The notes beneath the pieces were generated by a model, which worked only from the letters and a program-made list of their open reading frames with translations, searched no databases and was not told the DNA's origin. This document shows, one piece after another, positions 53,407 to 61,961 of a stretch of 64,000 nt of DNA (positions are counted from its first letter, which is position 1; each line of letters begins with the position of its first letter). Source of the DNA: Pedobacter sp. PLR (GTDB lineage Bacteria; Bacteroidota; Bacteroidia; Sphingobacteriales; Sphingobacteriaceae); contig NZ_JAPIVQ010000002.1 in assembly GCF_026239675.1 (NCBI RefSeq), forward strand, positions 744,001 to 808,000, written 5' to 3'. The position numbers and the translations under genes were made by a program.

Positions 53407-54372
53407 ATGAAACTCAACAAATTATTTGCAGTTCCCCTTTTACTAGCTGCTTTTTCTGCTTCCGCTCAGGAGAAACATCAACCTTATAAACAACAGATTG
53501 ATGGGACAAAATTAAACTTCGAAATGCAGGCCATCCCGGGTGGAGAGTTCCAGATGGGGAGCAAAAAAGGAAAAGCAGATGAATTGCCACTCCATAAGGT
53601 TACAATCGATCCTTTCTGGATGAGTACCTTTGAAGTGACCTGGGATATTTATGAGCCCTTTCTATATAAAGATTACGAAACTACCCATAGCACTACTGCC
53701 GTTCCGGCAAATGTAGATGCAGTAACCCGCCCAACTAAACCTTATCTGGACATGACTTTTGGGATGGGAAAAGAAAACCATCCTGCTTTAGCAATGACAA
53801 ATTACAATGCCATCCAATATTGTAAATGGCTTTATGCCAGAACAGGAGTGTTTTATCGCCTGCCAACAGAAGCGGAATGGGAATATGCCAGCAGAGCTGG
53901 AAACACGACCGACTATGCTTTTGGCAATGAGCCTTCAAAATTGGGAGAATATGCCTGGTTTAAGGACAATAGCGGAGGAAAAACCCATGAAGTAGGAAAG
54001 AAGAAACCTAATCAATGGGGATTGTACGATATGTACGGTAATGTTGGAGAATGGACTTACGACCAGTATCAGCCTGATTTTTATGCCAGCGTAAATGGAG
54101 AAAAAGGTAAAAATCCGGTAGCGATACCTGATAAGCTATATTCACATGTGATCCGCGGAGGATCCTATGATGATGGGGCAAAAGAATTACGTTCTGCTGC
54201 CAGACTGGCATCAGATCCGGTATGGAAACAACTGGATCCACAAATTCCAAAAAGTAACTGGTGGTTCCCTGAAGCTCCTTTTATAGGGATACGTCTGGTT
54301 AGACCGGCTACAGCTCCCTCGAAAGCAGAAATCGAAGCTTATTACAATAAGCCCGTGATTGCAGATTACTAA
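53407..54372 (+). CDS. Exported FGE-sulfatase-domain (SUMF1-like) protein, apparently non-catalytic
   Basis: A 321-residue protein with a signal peptide cleaved at SASAQ (residue 21). The rest is one formylglycine-generating-enzyme-type domain: IPGGEFQMGSKKGKADELP, VTIDPFWMSTFEVTWDIY, YRLPTEAEWEYASRAG, YDMYGNVGEWTYD, VIRGGSYDDGAKELRSAAR and final FIGIRLVR. The paired active-site cysteines of true FGE are missing at the LRSAARLASDP segment; the only mature Cys lies in IQYCKWLY. It is therefore more likely a binding or structural member of the family than a sulfatase activator, and no sulfatase is nearby. First gene of the cluster, 48 bp before the Gfo/Idh/MocA gene. Confidence 0.85.
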   Translation: MKLNKLFAVPLLLAAFSASAQEKHQPYKQQIDGTKLNFEMQAIPGGEFQMGSKKGKADELPLHKVTIDPFWMSTFEVTWDIYEPFLYKDYETTHSTTAVPANVDAVTRPTKPYLDMTFGMGKENHPALAMTNYNAIQYCKWLYARTGVFYRLPTEAEWEYASRAGNTTDYAFGNEPSKLGEYAWFKDNSGGKTHEVGKKKPNQWGLYDMYGNVGEWTYDQYQPDFYASVNGEKGKNPVAIPDKLYSHVIRGGSYDDGAKELRSAARLASDPVWKQLDPQIPKSNWWFPEAPFIGIRLVRPATAPSKAEIEAYYNKPVIADY

Positions 54373-54420
54373 AGAAAAGAACTCACACATTAACAACCAA
54401 ATAAAAAACCAAACCAAACT

Positions 54421-55740
54421 ATGAACAACGAAGATTTACGCGATAAGCGCCGTGACTTTTTAAAAACATCTGCCCTGGTTGCAGGAGGTGTTATGATCAA
54501 TCAATTCGCTTTCGCAGGAGGACATTCCTCTACTGATGATACCATTAAAATCGCATTGATTGGCTGTGGAGATCGCGGAACTGGTGCTGCCTTCCAGGCA
54601 TTAAGCACTAAACAAAATATTAAATTAGTGGCCATGGCTGATGCTTTCCAGGATCGTATGGACAACAGTTATAAAGTGCTTTCTGATAAATTTAAAGATA
54701 AAGTAGACGTACCGGTAGAACGTAGATTTGTTGGTTTTGATGGCTATCAAAAAGCGATTGCACTGGCAGACGTTGTATTATTGGTAACACCTCCGGGATT
54801 CAGGCCTACTCATTTTGAGGAAGCAGTGAAACAAGGAAAACATGTGTTTATGGAGAAACCAGTAGCAGTAGATGCGCCAGGTATCCGTAAAGTCCTTGCT
54901 GCGGCAGAAGTGGCTAAAAAGAAAAAATTAAACGTAGTTGTAGGATTGCAACGTAGATACCAGACTAACTATACTGAAACCTTAAAACGTATCCAGGATG
55001 GTGCTATAGGTGAAGTGATGAGCGGCCAGGTATACTGGAACAGCGGTGGGGTATGGGTAAAAAAACGCCAGCCAGCACAAACCGAAATGGAATATCAAAT
55101 GAGAAACTGGTATTACTTCAACTGGTTATGTGGAGATCATATCGTAGAACAACACGTACACAATATAGATATCGCCAACTGGGTGAAAAATGCGTATCCG
55201 GTTTCTGTTCAGGGAACAGGAAGTCGCGCATGGAGAACAGGAAAAGATTATGGAGAGATCTATGACAACCATGCCGTAGAATTAACTTATGCAGATGGTG
55301 CAGTAATCTATAGTCAATGTCGCCATTTTGAAGGAATAGCCAATCGTGTAGATGAAACATTCCAGGGAACAAAAGGCCGTACCTATCTATCGGCAGGAAA
55401 CAATGGCGTAATCTGGGACCTGAAAGGTAAAGAGATGTTTAGTCACCCAACAAAAGGAAATGCAAATCCTTACCAGACAGAACATGATCTGTTATTTGCT
55501 GCGATCGCAAAAGGAGACTATAAGTTTGCTGATGCAGAACGTGGTGCTAAAAGCTGTTTCACAGCCATCATCGGTAGATATGCAACTTATTCCGGACAAA
55601 CGATTAAATGGGATGATGCTTTAAAGGCAGACAACAGTCTGATGCCAGATCAATTGAGCTGGACCGCAAATCCAAAACTAATGCCGGATGCAAACGGTTT
55701 GTATCCAATCCCAACTCCGGGAAAATCTAAAATAATTTAA
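54421..55740 (+). CDS. Exported Gfo/Idh/MocA-family NAD(P)-dependent oxidoreductase
   Basis: A 439-residue oxidoreductase with a Tat-type signal (DKRRDFLKTSALVAGG, residues 8-23), which suggests it carries a bound nicotinamide cofactor into the periplasm. The Rossmann fold shows IALIGCGDRGTGAAF (about 41-55), VVLLVTPPGFRPTH and HVFMEKPVAVDAPG, with Lys of EKP as conserved active-site residue. The C-terminal sheet domain includes NWYYFNWLCGDHIVEQHVHN with a His pair. Exported members oxidise sugars, for example to 3-keto-glycosides. It is followed by apbE after 13 bp, in the same unit as two TIM-barrel epimerase-like genes. Confidence 0.92.
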   Translation: MNNEDLRDKRRDFLKTSALVAGGVMINQFAFAGGHSSTDDTIKIALIGCGDRGTGAAFQALSTKQNIKLVAMADAFQDRMDNSYKVLSDKFKDKVDVPVERRFVGFDGYQKAIALADVVLLVTPPGFRPTHFEEAVKQGKHVFMEKPVAVDAPGIRKVLAAAEVAKKKKLNVVVGLQRRYQTNYTETLKRIQDGAIGEVMSGQVYWNSGGVWVKKRQPAQTEMEYQMRNWYYFNWLCGDHIVEQHVHNIDIANWVKNAYPVSVQGTGSRAWRTGKDYGEIYDNHAVELTYADGAVIYSQCRHFEGIANRVDETFQGTKGRTYLSAGNNGVIWDLKGKEMFSHPTKGNANPYQTEHDLLFAAIAKGDYKFADAERGAKSCFTAIIGRYATYSGQTIKWDDALKADNSLMPDQLSWTANPKLMPDANGLYPIPTPGKSKII

Positions 55741-55753
55741 GCCGGACCTGCTT

Positions 55754-56764
55754 GTGGCAGTAATCCATAAATCGGCTTTGCTGTTCTTACCGCTGCTGAT
55801 CACGCTTTTTACAAAGCAAAATGATCAGCAGCAGTATAGCATTCATGGCTACGCCCAGGGGACAGATTATTCCATTAAATATTTTGCTGCTGACAGTGTA
55901 GTAACCAAAGGTTCAATCGATAGCATCTTGCTAAAGATTGATTCTTCTATGTCGCTCTATAAACCCTATTCCCAAATTTCTCAGTTCAATCTGACGAAGA
56001 AAGGGATGCGCATAGATGATCATTTTGCTGCGGTAATGAGAAAGTCATTTGAAGTGTACCGGGAAACAAATGGGAAATTTGATGTGACCGTAGCGCCATT
56101 GGTGCAGGCCTGGGGATTTGGCCCAAAACCAGTAACCAGCTTTCCGGATTCTGCTAAAATAAAGCAGCTTTTGCAAAATGTAGGAATGAACCACCTGTCG
56201 CTAAAAGGAAACTACCTGAAAAAGGATAAGCCCGAAATTACCATAGACCTGAACGGCATCGCGCAGGGATATAGTGTAGATGTGGTAGCTGATTATCTTT
56301 TGAAAAAAGGCATCAAGTCTTTTATTGTCGAGATCGGTGGGGAGTTAAGGGTGGAAGGACCAAAACCAGATGGATCTGTGATGAAGATTGGTATTGAAGG
56401 GCCGGCAGCATCCAGTACCGATGAACCGGAAATCAGACATATCCTGAGTTTTAGCTCCGGCGCTGTCACCACTTCCGGTAATTACCGGAAATACCTGAAA
56501 CGCGGAAAAGGGAAGATCGCTCATTTGATCAATCCTAAAACAGGTTATCCATTGGATAATCAATTGATCAGTGCTACGATCTTTGCTAAAGATGCGATTA
56601 CTGCCGATGGATATGACAATGCCGTAATGGCCATGAGCATGGAAGAAGCCCTGGCTTTTGTCGATAGCAGGAAAGGAATGGAAGCTTACCTGATTTACCA
56701 CCGTAAGGATGGCAGTGTAGCAGATACCCTGACCAATGGCTTCAAAAAGATGATTTTAAAATAA
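55754..56764 (+). CDS. apbE: FAD:protein FMN transferase (ApbE)
   Basis: A 336-residue periplasmic flavin transferase that attaches FMN covalently to Thr/Ser of target proteins. The start codon is GTG at 55754, 13 bp after the oxidoreductase stop; no ATG fits before the hydrophobic export segment LLFLPLLITLF. Family features: SIDSILLKIDSSMSLYKPYSQISQFN, VAPLVQAWGFGP, ITIDLNGIAQGYSVDVVADYL, FSSGAVTTSGNYRKY, HLINPKTGYPLDN and the metal-site segment AITADGYDNAVMAM. None of the neighbouring proteins carries an obvious flavinylation motif (S/T-G-A-S/T in a DUF-FMN-bind context), so its client is probably encoded elsewhere. Confidence 0.93.
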   Translation: MAVIHKSALLFLPLLITLFTKQNDQQQYSIHGYAQGTDYSIKYFAADSVVTKGSIDSILLKIDSSMSLYKPYSQISQFNLTKKGMRIDDHFAAVMRKSFEVYRETNGKFDVTVAPLVQAWGFGPKPVTSFPDSAKIKQLLQNVGMNHLSLKGNYLKKDKPEITIDLNGIAQGYSVDVVADYLLKKGIKSFIVEIGGELRVEGPKPDGSVMKIGIEGPAASSTDEPEIRHILSFSSGAVTTSGNYRKYLKRGKGKIAHLINPKTGYPLDNQLISATIFAKDAITADGYDNAVMAMSMEEALAFVDSRKGMEAYLIYHRKDGSVADTLTNGFKKMILK

Positions 56765-56796
56765 ATAACTATTCAATACCTATTAAAATACTAATC

Positions 56797-57738
56797 ATGA
56801 AGAGGATAGAATTTTTAAGAAATAGTTTTATAGCGACTGGTGCTGTATTGGCCGGGTCTGCTGTAAAAGCAGTTGCTGATACCCCTGAAGGAGTTGTTCC
56901 TAAAGCAGCGGCAGCCGCAGGGAAAACATTTAACCTGGATTATGCACCACACCAGGGGATGTTTGCCAATAATGCAGGTAAAGATTTTCTGGATCAGATT
57001 CGCTATATGCACGACCAGGGATTCAGGTCTATCGAAGACAATGGCTACCTGGGACGTCCCCTGGAAGAGCAAACCAAAATTGGCGAGCTATTGGCAAAAC
57101 TGGGTATGACCATGGGTGTGTTTGTAGTAGATGGTGGTGATAACTGGAAAACGTCTCTGACCACCGGAAAAAAGGAATTTAAAGATAAATTCGTGGACAC
57201 TTGTAAACGTTCTGTAGAGGCAGCAAAACGCTGTAATGCAAAATGGCTAACCGTCGTTCCCGGTTTTTATGAAAGGAAACTCCCTTACGGAAATCAAATG
57301 GCCAATGTAGTAGATGCGATGAGGGCAGGGGCGGAGATCTTTGAACCGCATGGTCTGATTATGGTATTAGAAACCTTGAGCGATACACCGGAATTATTCC
57401 TTCAGCAAACACATGAAACCTATAACGTGTGTAAAGCGGTAAACAGTCCGGCCTGTAAAATCCTGTATGATATTTACCACATGCAGAAAACCGAAGGTAA
57501 CCTGATCGTTAATATGGATCGTTGCTGGGATGAGATCGCTTACATTCAGATTGGTGACAATCCAGGTAGGAAAGAACCAACCACAGGAGAGATCAATTAC
57601 AAGAACTTATTTAAACATATTCATGGAAAAGGCTATAAAGGCGTGATGGGTATGGAACATGGCAATTCCAGACCTGGTAAAGAAGGAGAACTTCGTGTGA
57701 TTCAGGCCTACCGTGAATCCGACAACTTTTTAGCTTAA
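56797..57738 (+). CDS. Exported hydroxypyruvate-isomerase-like TIM-barrel protein
   Basis: A 313-residue protein with an N-terminal export segment (FLRNSFIATGAVLAGSAVKA, without a clear Arg pair) followed by a xylose-isomerase-like barrel. It resembles E. coli hydroxypyruvate isomerase (Hyi) closely at the active site: LIMVLETLSD (Glu), LYDIYHMQKTEGNL (Asp/His), IQIGDNPGRKEPTTGEINY and MGMEHGNS (Glu). Hyi itself is cytosolic, so an exported homologue probably acts on a sugar acid or keto-sugar in the periplasm. Last gene of the cluster, 32 bp after apbE. Confidence 0.87.
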   Translation: MKRIEFLRNSFIATGAVLAGSAVKAVADTPEGVVPKAAAAAGKTFNLDYAPHQGMFANNAGKDFLDQIRYMHDQGFRSIEDNGYLGRPLEEQTKIGELLAKLGMTMGVFVVDGGDNWKTSLTTGKKEFKDKFVDTCKRSVEAAKRCNAKWLTVVPGFYERKLPYGNQMANVVDAMRAGAEIFEPHGLIMVLETLSDTPELFLQQTHETYNVCKAVNSPACKILYDIYHMQKTEGNLIVNMDRCWDEIAYIQIGDNPGRKEPTTGEINYKNLFKHIHGKGYKGVMGMEHGNSRPGKEGELRVIQAYRESDNFLA

Positions 57739-57777
57739 CCTGTAAAGGAAAACACTAAAGCCAGGCCTTAACGAAAT

Positions 57778-58851
57778 TTAAAACAAACTAAACTGGGTTC
57801 CGGGGACTTTAAATAAACCGGAGTCCAGTTGAACACGTTTTTCATTCAAGTGATTTAAACGGCAATGGAGTTTGAAATTGTCATTAATAAGCTTCGCAAT
57901 ATTTCCATCCCCTTTCATTCTTTCTCCAAACCTGCTGTCGTTCACGTTTCCCCCGTGACAAGATTGTATCTGATGCCATACCTTTTCAAAGCGATCCGGA
58001 TAATTTTTACGTAGCCAGTCTTCAAAAATACTACCTACGACGCCGTTGAGTCTCACCACCGTATAACCAGCAGAACGCGCACCAGCATTGGCCACCACTT
58101 TTAATATTGCCGGAATCTCATGATCACTTAAGCCAGGAACAAGAGGGGCAACCATCACACCCATAGGGATACCCGCCTTACTCAGCTCTTCCAGAATTTT
58201 TAACCTTTGTTTAGCAGTAGTGGTCCGGGGTTCCATCTTTTGCCTTAATTGCTCATTCAGGCTGTTGATAGAGACATAAACCATGCATAGGTTTAACTTA
58301 GCCATTTCCGATAAAATATCTATATCGCGAAGAATGAGGGAGTTTTTGGTGATCAAGCCAATAGGCTGCCGGTATTCCAGGGCGATTTCCAAAAGCTGTC
58401 TGGTGATTTTAAATTGCCGCTCTGCCGGTTGATAACAATCCGTATTACCCGAAAGTGAAATGACGGAAGCATCCCAGCCTTTGCGCTCCAGAAACTTTTT
58501 AAACAAGATTGGCGCATCTTTCTTAACCACAATTTTACGTTCGAAATCAAGACCTGCGCTAAATCCCCAATACTCATGCGTATTGCGGGCATAACAATAA
58601 GTACAGCCATGTTCGCATCCCAGGTAGGGATTCAAAGAATAAGCCATACCAACATCCGGACTGCTCACTTTATTGACAATTGATTTGCTCTGGCTAAAAA
58701 TAAAACTGGTCTTCTGATCTGTTTCTTCCCAGTCGTCTATTCCTTCCTGATGCTCCTTCACATAATCGTTCTTTACAAACCTGTTGTGTGGATTGAATTG
58801 TGCACCCCTTCCTTTAAGATAGTTTTCACCGGTATCCTCATCTAATATCAT
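57778..58851 (-). CDS. PA0069-family radical SAM protein
   Basis: A 357-residue radical SAM enzyme. The 4Fe-4S cluster motif is GCEHGCTYCYAR, with Cys79, Cys83 and Cys86 (CxxxCxxC). N-terminal KGRGAQFNPHNRF and SLNPYLGC are hallmarks of the PA0069/Rv2578c family, related to spore photoproduct lyase. SLSGNTDCYQPAERQFKITR and MVAPLVPGLSDHEI follow in the barrel, and the C-terminal part has RFGERMKGDG. Function of the family is unknown. A 21-bp AT-rich palindrome lies 9 bp upstream of its start. Confidence 0.9.
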   Translation of the reverse strand: MILDEDTGENYLKGRGAQFNPHNRFVKNDYVKEHQEGIDDWEETDQKTSFIFSQSKSIVNKVSSPDVGMAYSLNPYLGCEHGCTYCYARNTHEYWGFSAGLDFERKIVVKKDAPILFKKFLERKGWDASVISLSGNTDCYQPAERQFKITRQLLEIALEYRQPIGLITKNSLILRDIDILSEMAKLNLCMVYVSINSLNEQLRQKMEPRTTTAKQRLKILEELSKAGIPMGVMVAPLVPGLSDHEIPAILKVVANAGARSAGYTVVRLNGVVGSIFEDWLRKNYPDRFEKVWHQIQSCHGGNVNDSRFGERMKGDGNIAKLINDNFKLHCRLNHLNEKRVQLDSGLFKVPGTQFSLF

Positions 58852-58859
58852 CAGCTAAA

Positions 58860-58880
58860 ATTACTAATAATATTAGTAAT
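58860..58880. promoter_or_regulatory. 21-bp palindrome upstream of the radical SAM gene
   Basis: ATTACTAAT-AAT-ATTAGTAAT, perfect 9-bp arms, in the 38-bp spacer before the start codon on the minus strand. A repressor-type operator is possible; as a hairpin it would be weak because it is all A/T apart from two C-G pairs. Confidence 0.45.
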
Positions 58881-58889
58881 TAGCAATAC

Positions 58890-60143
58890 CTACTTTTTCG
58901 GGGTAATGGGAATGTAATCCATTGGAACGGTATCGGCCATCTTTTCATAAGCCCAAAATCCACTAAACAATGCTGCTTTTGCATTAAGAACGCCTCCGTT
59001 CACGTAGAGATGAAGAGGTGCCTCCAGCAAATGAATCACAGAAATCTGGTAATTCGGAATATCTAAGGGACGGTTTATCGCATGACCAGAATGGTCAGTA
59101 TAATCCGGAGTTTCTCTTTCATTGGTATTGATCACATAAAGATCGTCACTGAAATTTAGGGTTCTCAAATCAGTATACATAGATTTCACCAGGGTATCCG
59201 TTAAGATTTCGGATCTGTTCAACACGCTTATCTTTTTCGGAACAGCCCTTTGCTTGAGCCAGTAATTAACAGAATCACTCAGTGGAGAGCTGCCGCCCGA
59301 ACCGGTGCCTATCCTAATGATATGATTCCCTGGTTGGCGAAATGCCTTTAGATGTGCATTGATCAGACTGTCGGGAAGCCTGTTTTTATTGGGGATTTCA
59401 GCCAGCTTATAAATAACAAAGCCCTCAGCAACACTGCTGTTCTGATATAAAGAGCGGAAAAAATGTTGGGAAGAACCCTGATAAGCAATTTCTCTATTCC
59501 TGATCCATTCCTTTTTTTTAGACTTTGATCCGGGTAGTTCTTCAAAGTAAGGATGGCCGGCATAGTAAACAACATTGCTTTTCAAATCCCTTTCAAAATA
59601 CTCGAGAAGGTACTTGATGCGGTAGCCCAATGATTTGTTCTCAATGATTAGAAACTCATTTGACGTAACCGTCAGCCGCTTTGCAGCCCTATCGAAATCT
59701 GCTTGTAGGACCTGTGGATTTAACAGCTTACATTTCTCCGCATTAGGAGTCATCCCAATGAACTGATCAATGAACTGCTTAATATACTTGTCCCGATCCG
59801 GATCTGCTTTAATAACGACCTCCCTGAGTTGAACCGCATTCTCTTTTAATTGAACATCAATTTTAACGGACTTGTCGGATATGATAACGTTTTTACTGAA
59901 AGGAAGGTAGCCCATCATTTCAATCAGCACATCATAGTTCCCGGGTTTAAGATTTGTCAGAATAAATTGCCCGTCATTATTGGAGACCGTGGCGGTTTTG
60001 TAACTGCTTAAGTATACACCAGCACCGGGAATGGTTATTCCCGCTTTGTCTTTAATGGTTCCAGTAATGTTAAAGCTACTCTGGCCATAGCTGCTGAATG
60101 CGGTTAATAAAAATAAACTACAAAAGGCCACCCATTTCATCAT
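58890..60143 (-). CDS. Exported protein with N-terminal carboxypeptidase-regulatory-like domain
   Basis: A 417-residue exported protein. The signal peptide ends in SSYGQ near residue 21. A CarboxypepD_reg-like Ig-fold domain follows at about 25-108 (FNITGTIKDKAGITIPGAGVYL, SNNDGQFILTNLKPGNYDVLI), ending in LREVVIKADPDRDKYI. This is the same fold that opens SusC-type receptors, but no plug or barrel follows; residues 120-417 form a soluble domain I do not recognise, rich in Tyr, with YYAGHPYFEEL and HLLEAPLHLYVNGGVLNAKA. Such proteins occur widely in Bacteroidota without known function. It lies 51 bp upstream of nothing co-directional except the radical SAM gene. Confidence 0.8.
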   Translation of the reverse strand: MMKWVAFCSLFLLTAFSSYGQSSFNITGTIKDKAGITIPGAGVYLSSYKTATVSNNDGQFILTNLKPGNYDVLIEMMGYLPFSKNVIISDKSVKIDVQLKENAVQLREVVIKADPDRDKYIKQFIDQFIGMTPNAEKCKLLNPQVLQADFDRAAKRLTVTSNEFLIIENKSLGYRIKYLLEYFERDLKSNVVYYAGHPYFEELPGSKSKKKEWIRNREIAYQGSSQHFFRSLYQNSSVAEGFVIYKLAEIPNKNRLPDSLINAHLKAFRQPGNHIIRIGTGSGGSSPLSDSVNYWLKQRAVPKKISVLNRSEILTDTLVKSMYTDLRTLNFSDDLYVINTNERETPDYTDHSGHAINRPLDIPNYQISVIHLLEAPLHLYVNGGVLNAKAALFSGFWAYEKMADTVPMDYIPITPKK

Positions 60144-60194
60144 AGGACTAATGTAGCTAAAGCTTTATAAATATAAAAGTAGTTTCCCAGGCTT

Positions 60195-61850
60195 TTAATA
60201 GCCCAGAAGTTCTTTCGCATTCGCAATTGCCGGAAGTCCGGGATCCTTGCCACTCAGCATTTCGGCAATGACATGAATACGCTCTTCAGGAGCCAACCTG
60301 CGGATTCCTGTGGTAGGACGCACGCCTTTTTCATTCTTGTACACAAAATAATGCGCTTCACCTTTAGCCGCAATTTGAGGAAGGTGGGTGATACACATCA
60401 CCTGCATGTTTTTCTCCAGATCACCGATCACATCACCTACGCGTAGGGCTGTTTCACCTGAGATACCAGTGTCAATTTCATCAAAAATCAATGTAGGTAA
60501 AGCCGTATGTTTGGCCATAATCGACTTCAATGCCAGCATCAATCGGGAAAGCTCCCCACCGGAAGCCACTTTGCCAACCGGAGCCGGCGGCTGACCGCTA
60601 TTCGCAGAAAACAATAAAACTACATTGTCTTTTCCATCTTTATTCAACTCCTCTAACGGAGTTTTCACGATCTTGATTTTTGCATTTGGCATGCCCACCA
60701 GTTGCAATACAGCAGCAACCTGGTTTTCTGTCGCAATGATAGATGTACCACGGTCCGAAGATAAAGTGGCGGCCATCTGTTCCAACTGCGCTTTCAATTG
60801 AGCGATTTCCTGATTTAAACGATCAATTTCTTCATCGCTGCTCAACAAATTATTTAGATTATCAGAAAGCTTTTGATGGATGCCCATCAGCTCCTCAATA
60901 CTATTGACTTTATGTTTTTGCTCTAAGGTATAGATGACATCCAGACGGCTGTTGATCTCTTCAATTCTCGAAGGATTAAAAACCGTACTTTCTTCCAGGT
61001 TTAAGGTTTCTGCGGCGATGTCTTTTAATTCAATGAGTGCAGAACGAAGACGCTCATTAAGCTGCGCATAATCAGGGTTAAAACGTTCTATCGCCTGAAT
61101 CTGAACAATCACCTCTTTTAGAACAGGTAGTGCCGAGGCCTCCTGATCAGAAAGCAAGCTATATGCATTTACCAGACTTCTCTTAATGCTTTCTGCATTA
61201 TTGAGCGTTTGTAACTCTATTTCCATTAAACTTTGCTCATCCGTTTTCAGATTTGCATTTTCAAGTTCATTGAAAAGAAACTGCTCATAATCCTGTCTGC
61301 TTTTCGCTTCATCGGCCGCAGTTTGTAAGGCAGAAAGGAGTTGTAAATGCTTTTTATATTGTTTGTACCCTTTGCGGTATTGGGCCAGCAGCGATTGATG
61401 ATCTGCCAGCGTATCCACAACAGACAACTGAAATCCAGGATCATTAATCTCTAAAGTCGCATGTTGCGAGTGAATGTCAATCAATTTCTCTCCAACTTGC
61501 TTCATAACGCCAAGCGTAACCGGCGTATCATTGATGAATGCCCTTGATTTACCATCGGTAGAAATCTCTCTCCTTAAAATAGTTTCCTCATAAAAATCAA
61601 TGTCGTTCTCCTCAAATAAAGAATGTAAAGTATCATCAGTAAGTAGAAACTGACCTTCTATGATACATTTCTTCTCCTGATTAAAGAAATACTTGGTTTC
61701 TGCACGTTGTCCTAAAATAAGGGACAGGGCACCCAGCATAATAGATTTACCAGCACCAGTCTCCCCGGTGATGATGTTCAAACCTTTGTCGAGTTTTAGC
61801 TCAACACTGTCTATTAAAGCGTAGTTACGAATGGAAAGTTTCTGTAGCAT
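60195..61850 (-). CDS. recN: DNA repair protein RecN
   Basis: A 551-residue SMC-like ATPase for double-strand-break repair, the family's usual length. The ATP head has ITGETGAGKSIMLGAL (Walker A, 29-36) with the QRAETKYF segment, and a C-terminal half-head with VASGGELSRLMLALK signature, TLIFDEIDTGISGETA Walker B and VMCITHLPQIAA D-loop/His switch. Long coiled-coil arms span about 150-400, rich in Leu/Glu/Gln. It lies upstream (on the minus strand) of the carboxypeptidase-regulatory-domain gene with a 51-bp gap. No LexA-type site was seen in the spacer upstream. Confidence 0.96.
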   Translation of the reverse strand: MLQKLSIRNYALIDSVELKLDKGLNIITGETGAGKSIMLGALSLILGQRAETKYFFNQEKKCIIEGQFLLTDDTLHSLFEENDIDFYEETILRREISTDGKSRAFINDTPVTLGVMKQVGEKLIDIHSQHATLEINDPGFQLSVVDTLADHQSLLAQYRKGYKQYKKHLQLLSALQTAADEAKSRQDYEQFLFNELENANLKTDEQSLMEIELQTLNNAESIKRSLVNAYSLLSDQEASALPVLKEVIVQIQAIERFNPDYAQLNERLRSALIELKDIAAETLNLEESTVFNPSRIEEINSRLDVIYTLEQKHKVNSIEELMGIHQKLSDNLNNLLSSDEEIDRLNQEIAQLKAQLEQMAATLSSDRGTSIIATENQVAAVLQLVGMPNAKIKIVKTPLEELNKDGKDNVVLLFSANSGQPPAPVGKVASGGELSRLMLALKSIMAKHTALPTLIFDEIDTGISGETALRVGDVIGDLEKNMQVMCITHLPQIAAKGEAHYFVYKNEKGVRPTTGIRRLAPEERIHVIAEMLSGKDPGLPAIANAKELLGY

Positions 61851-61906
61851 ATTACGCTGCTAAAATAGGAAATCTTAAGCAATGACGGTGGGTTCTTTCG
61901 CATAAA

Positions 61907-61934
61907 AAAGGCAGAAGAAAAATCCCCTGCCTTT
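61907..61934 (-). terminator. Terminator of the blaI-M56 operon
   Basis: On the minus strand: AAAGGCAG / CTGCCTTT stem with a 12-nt loop followed by a run of T, 28 bp past the M56 stop. Confidence 0.85.
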
Positions 61935-61961
61935 AATTCCGTTTACCTGATATATGTTCAG

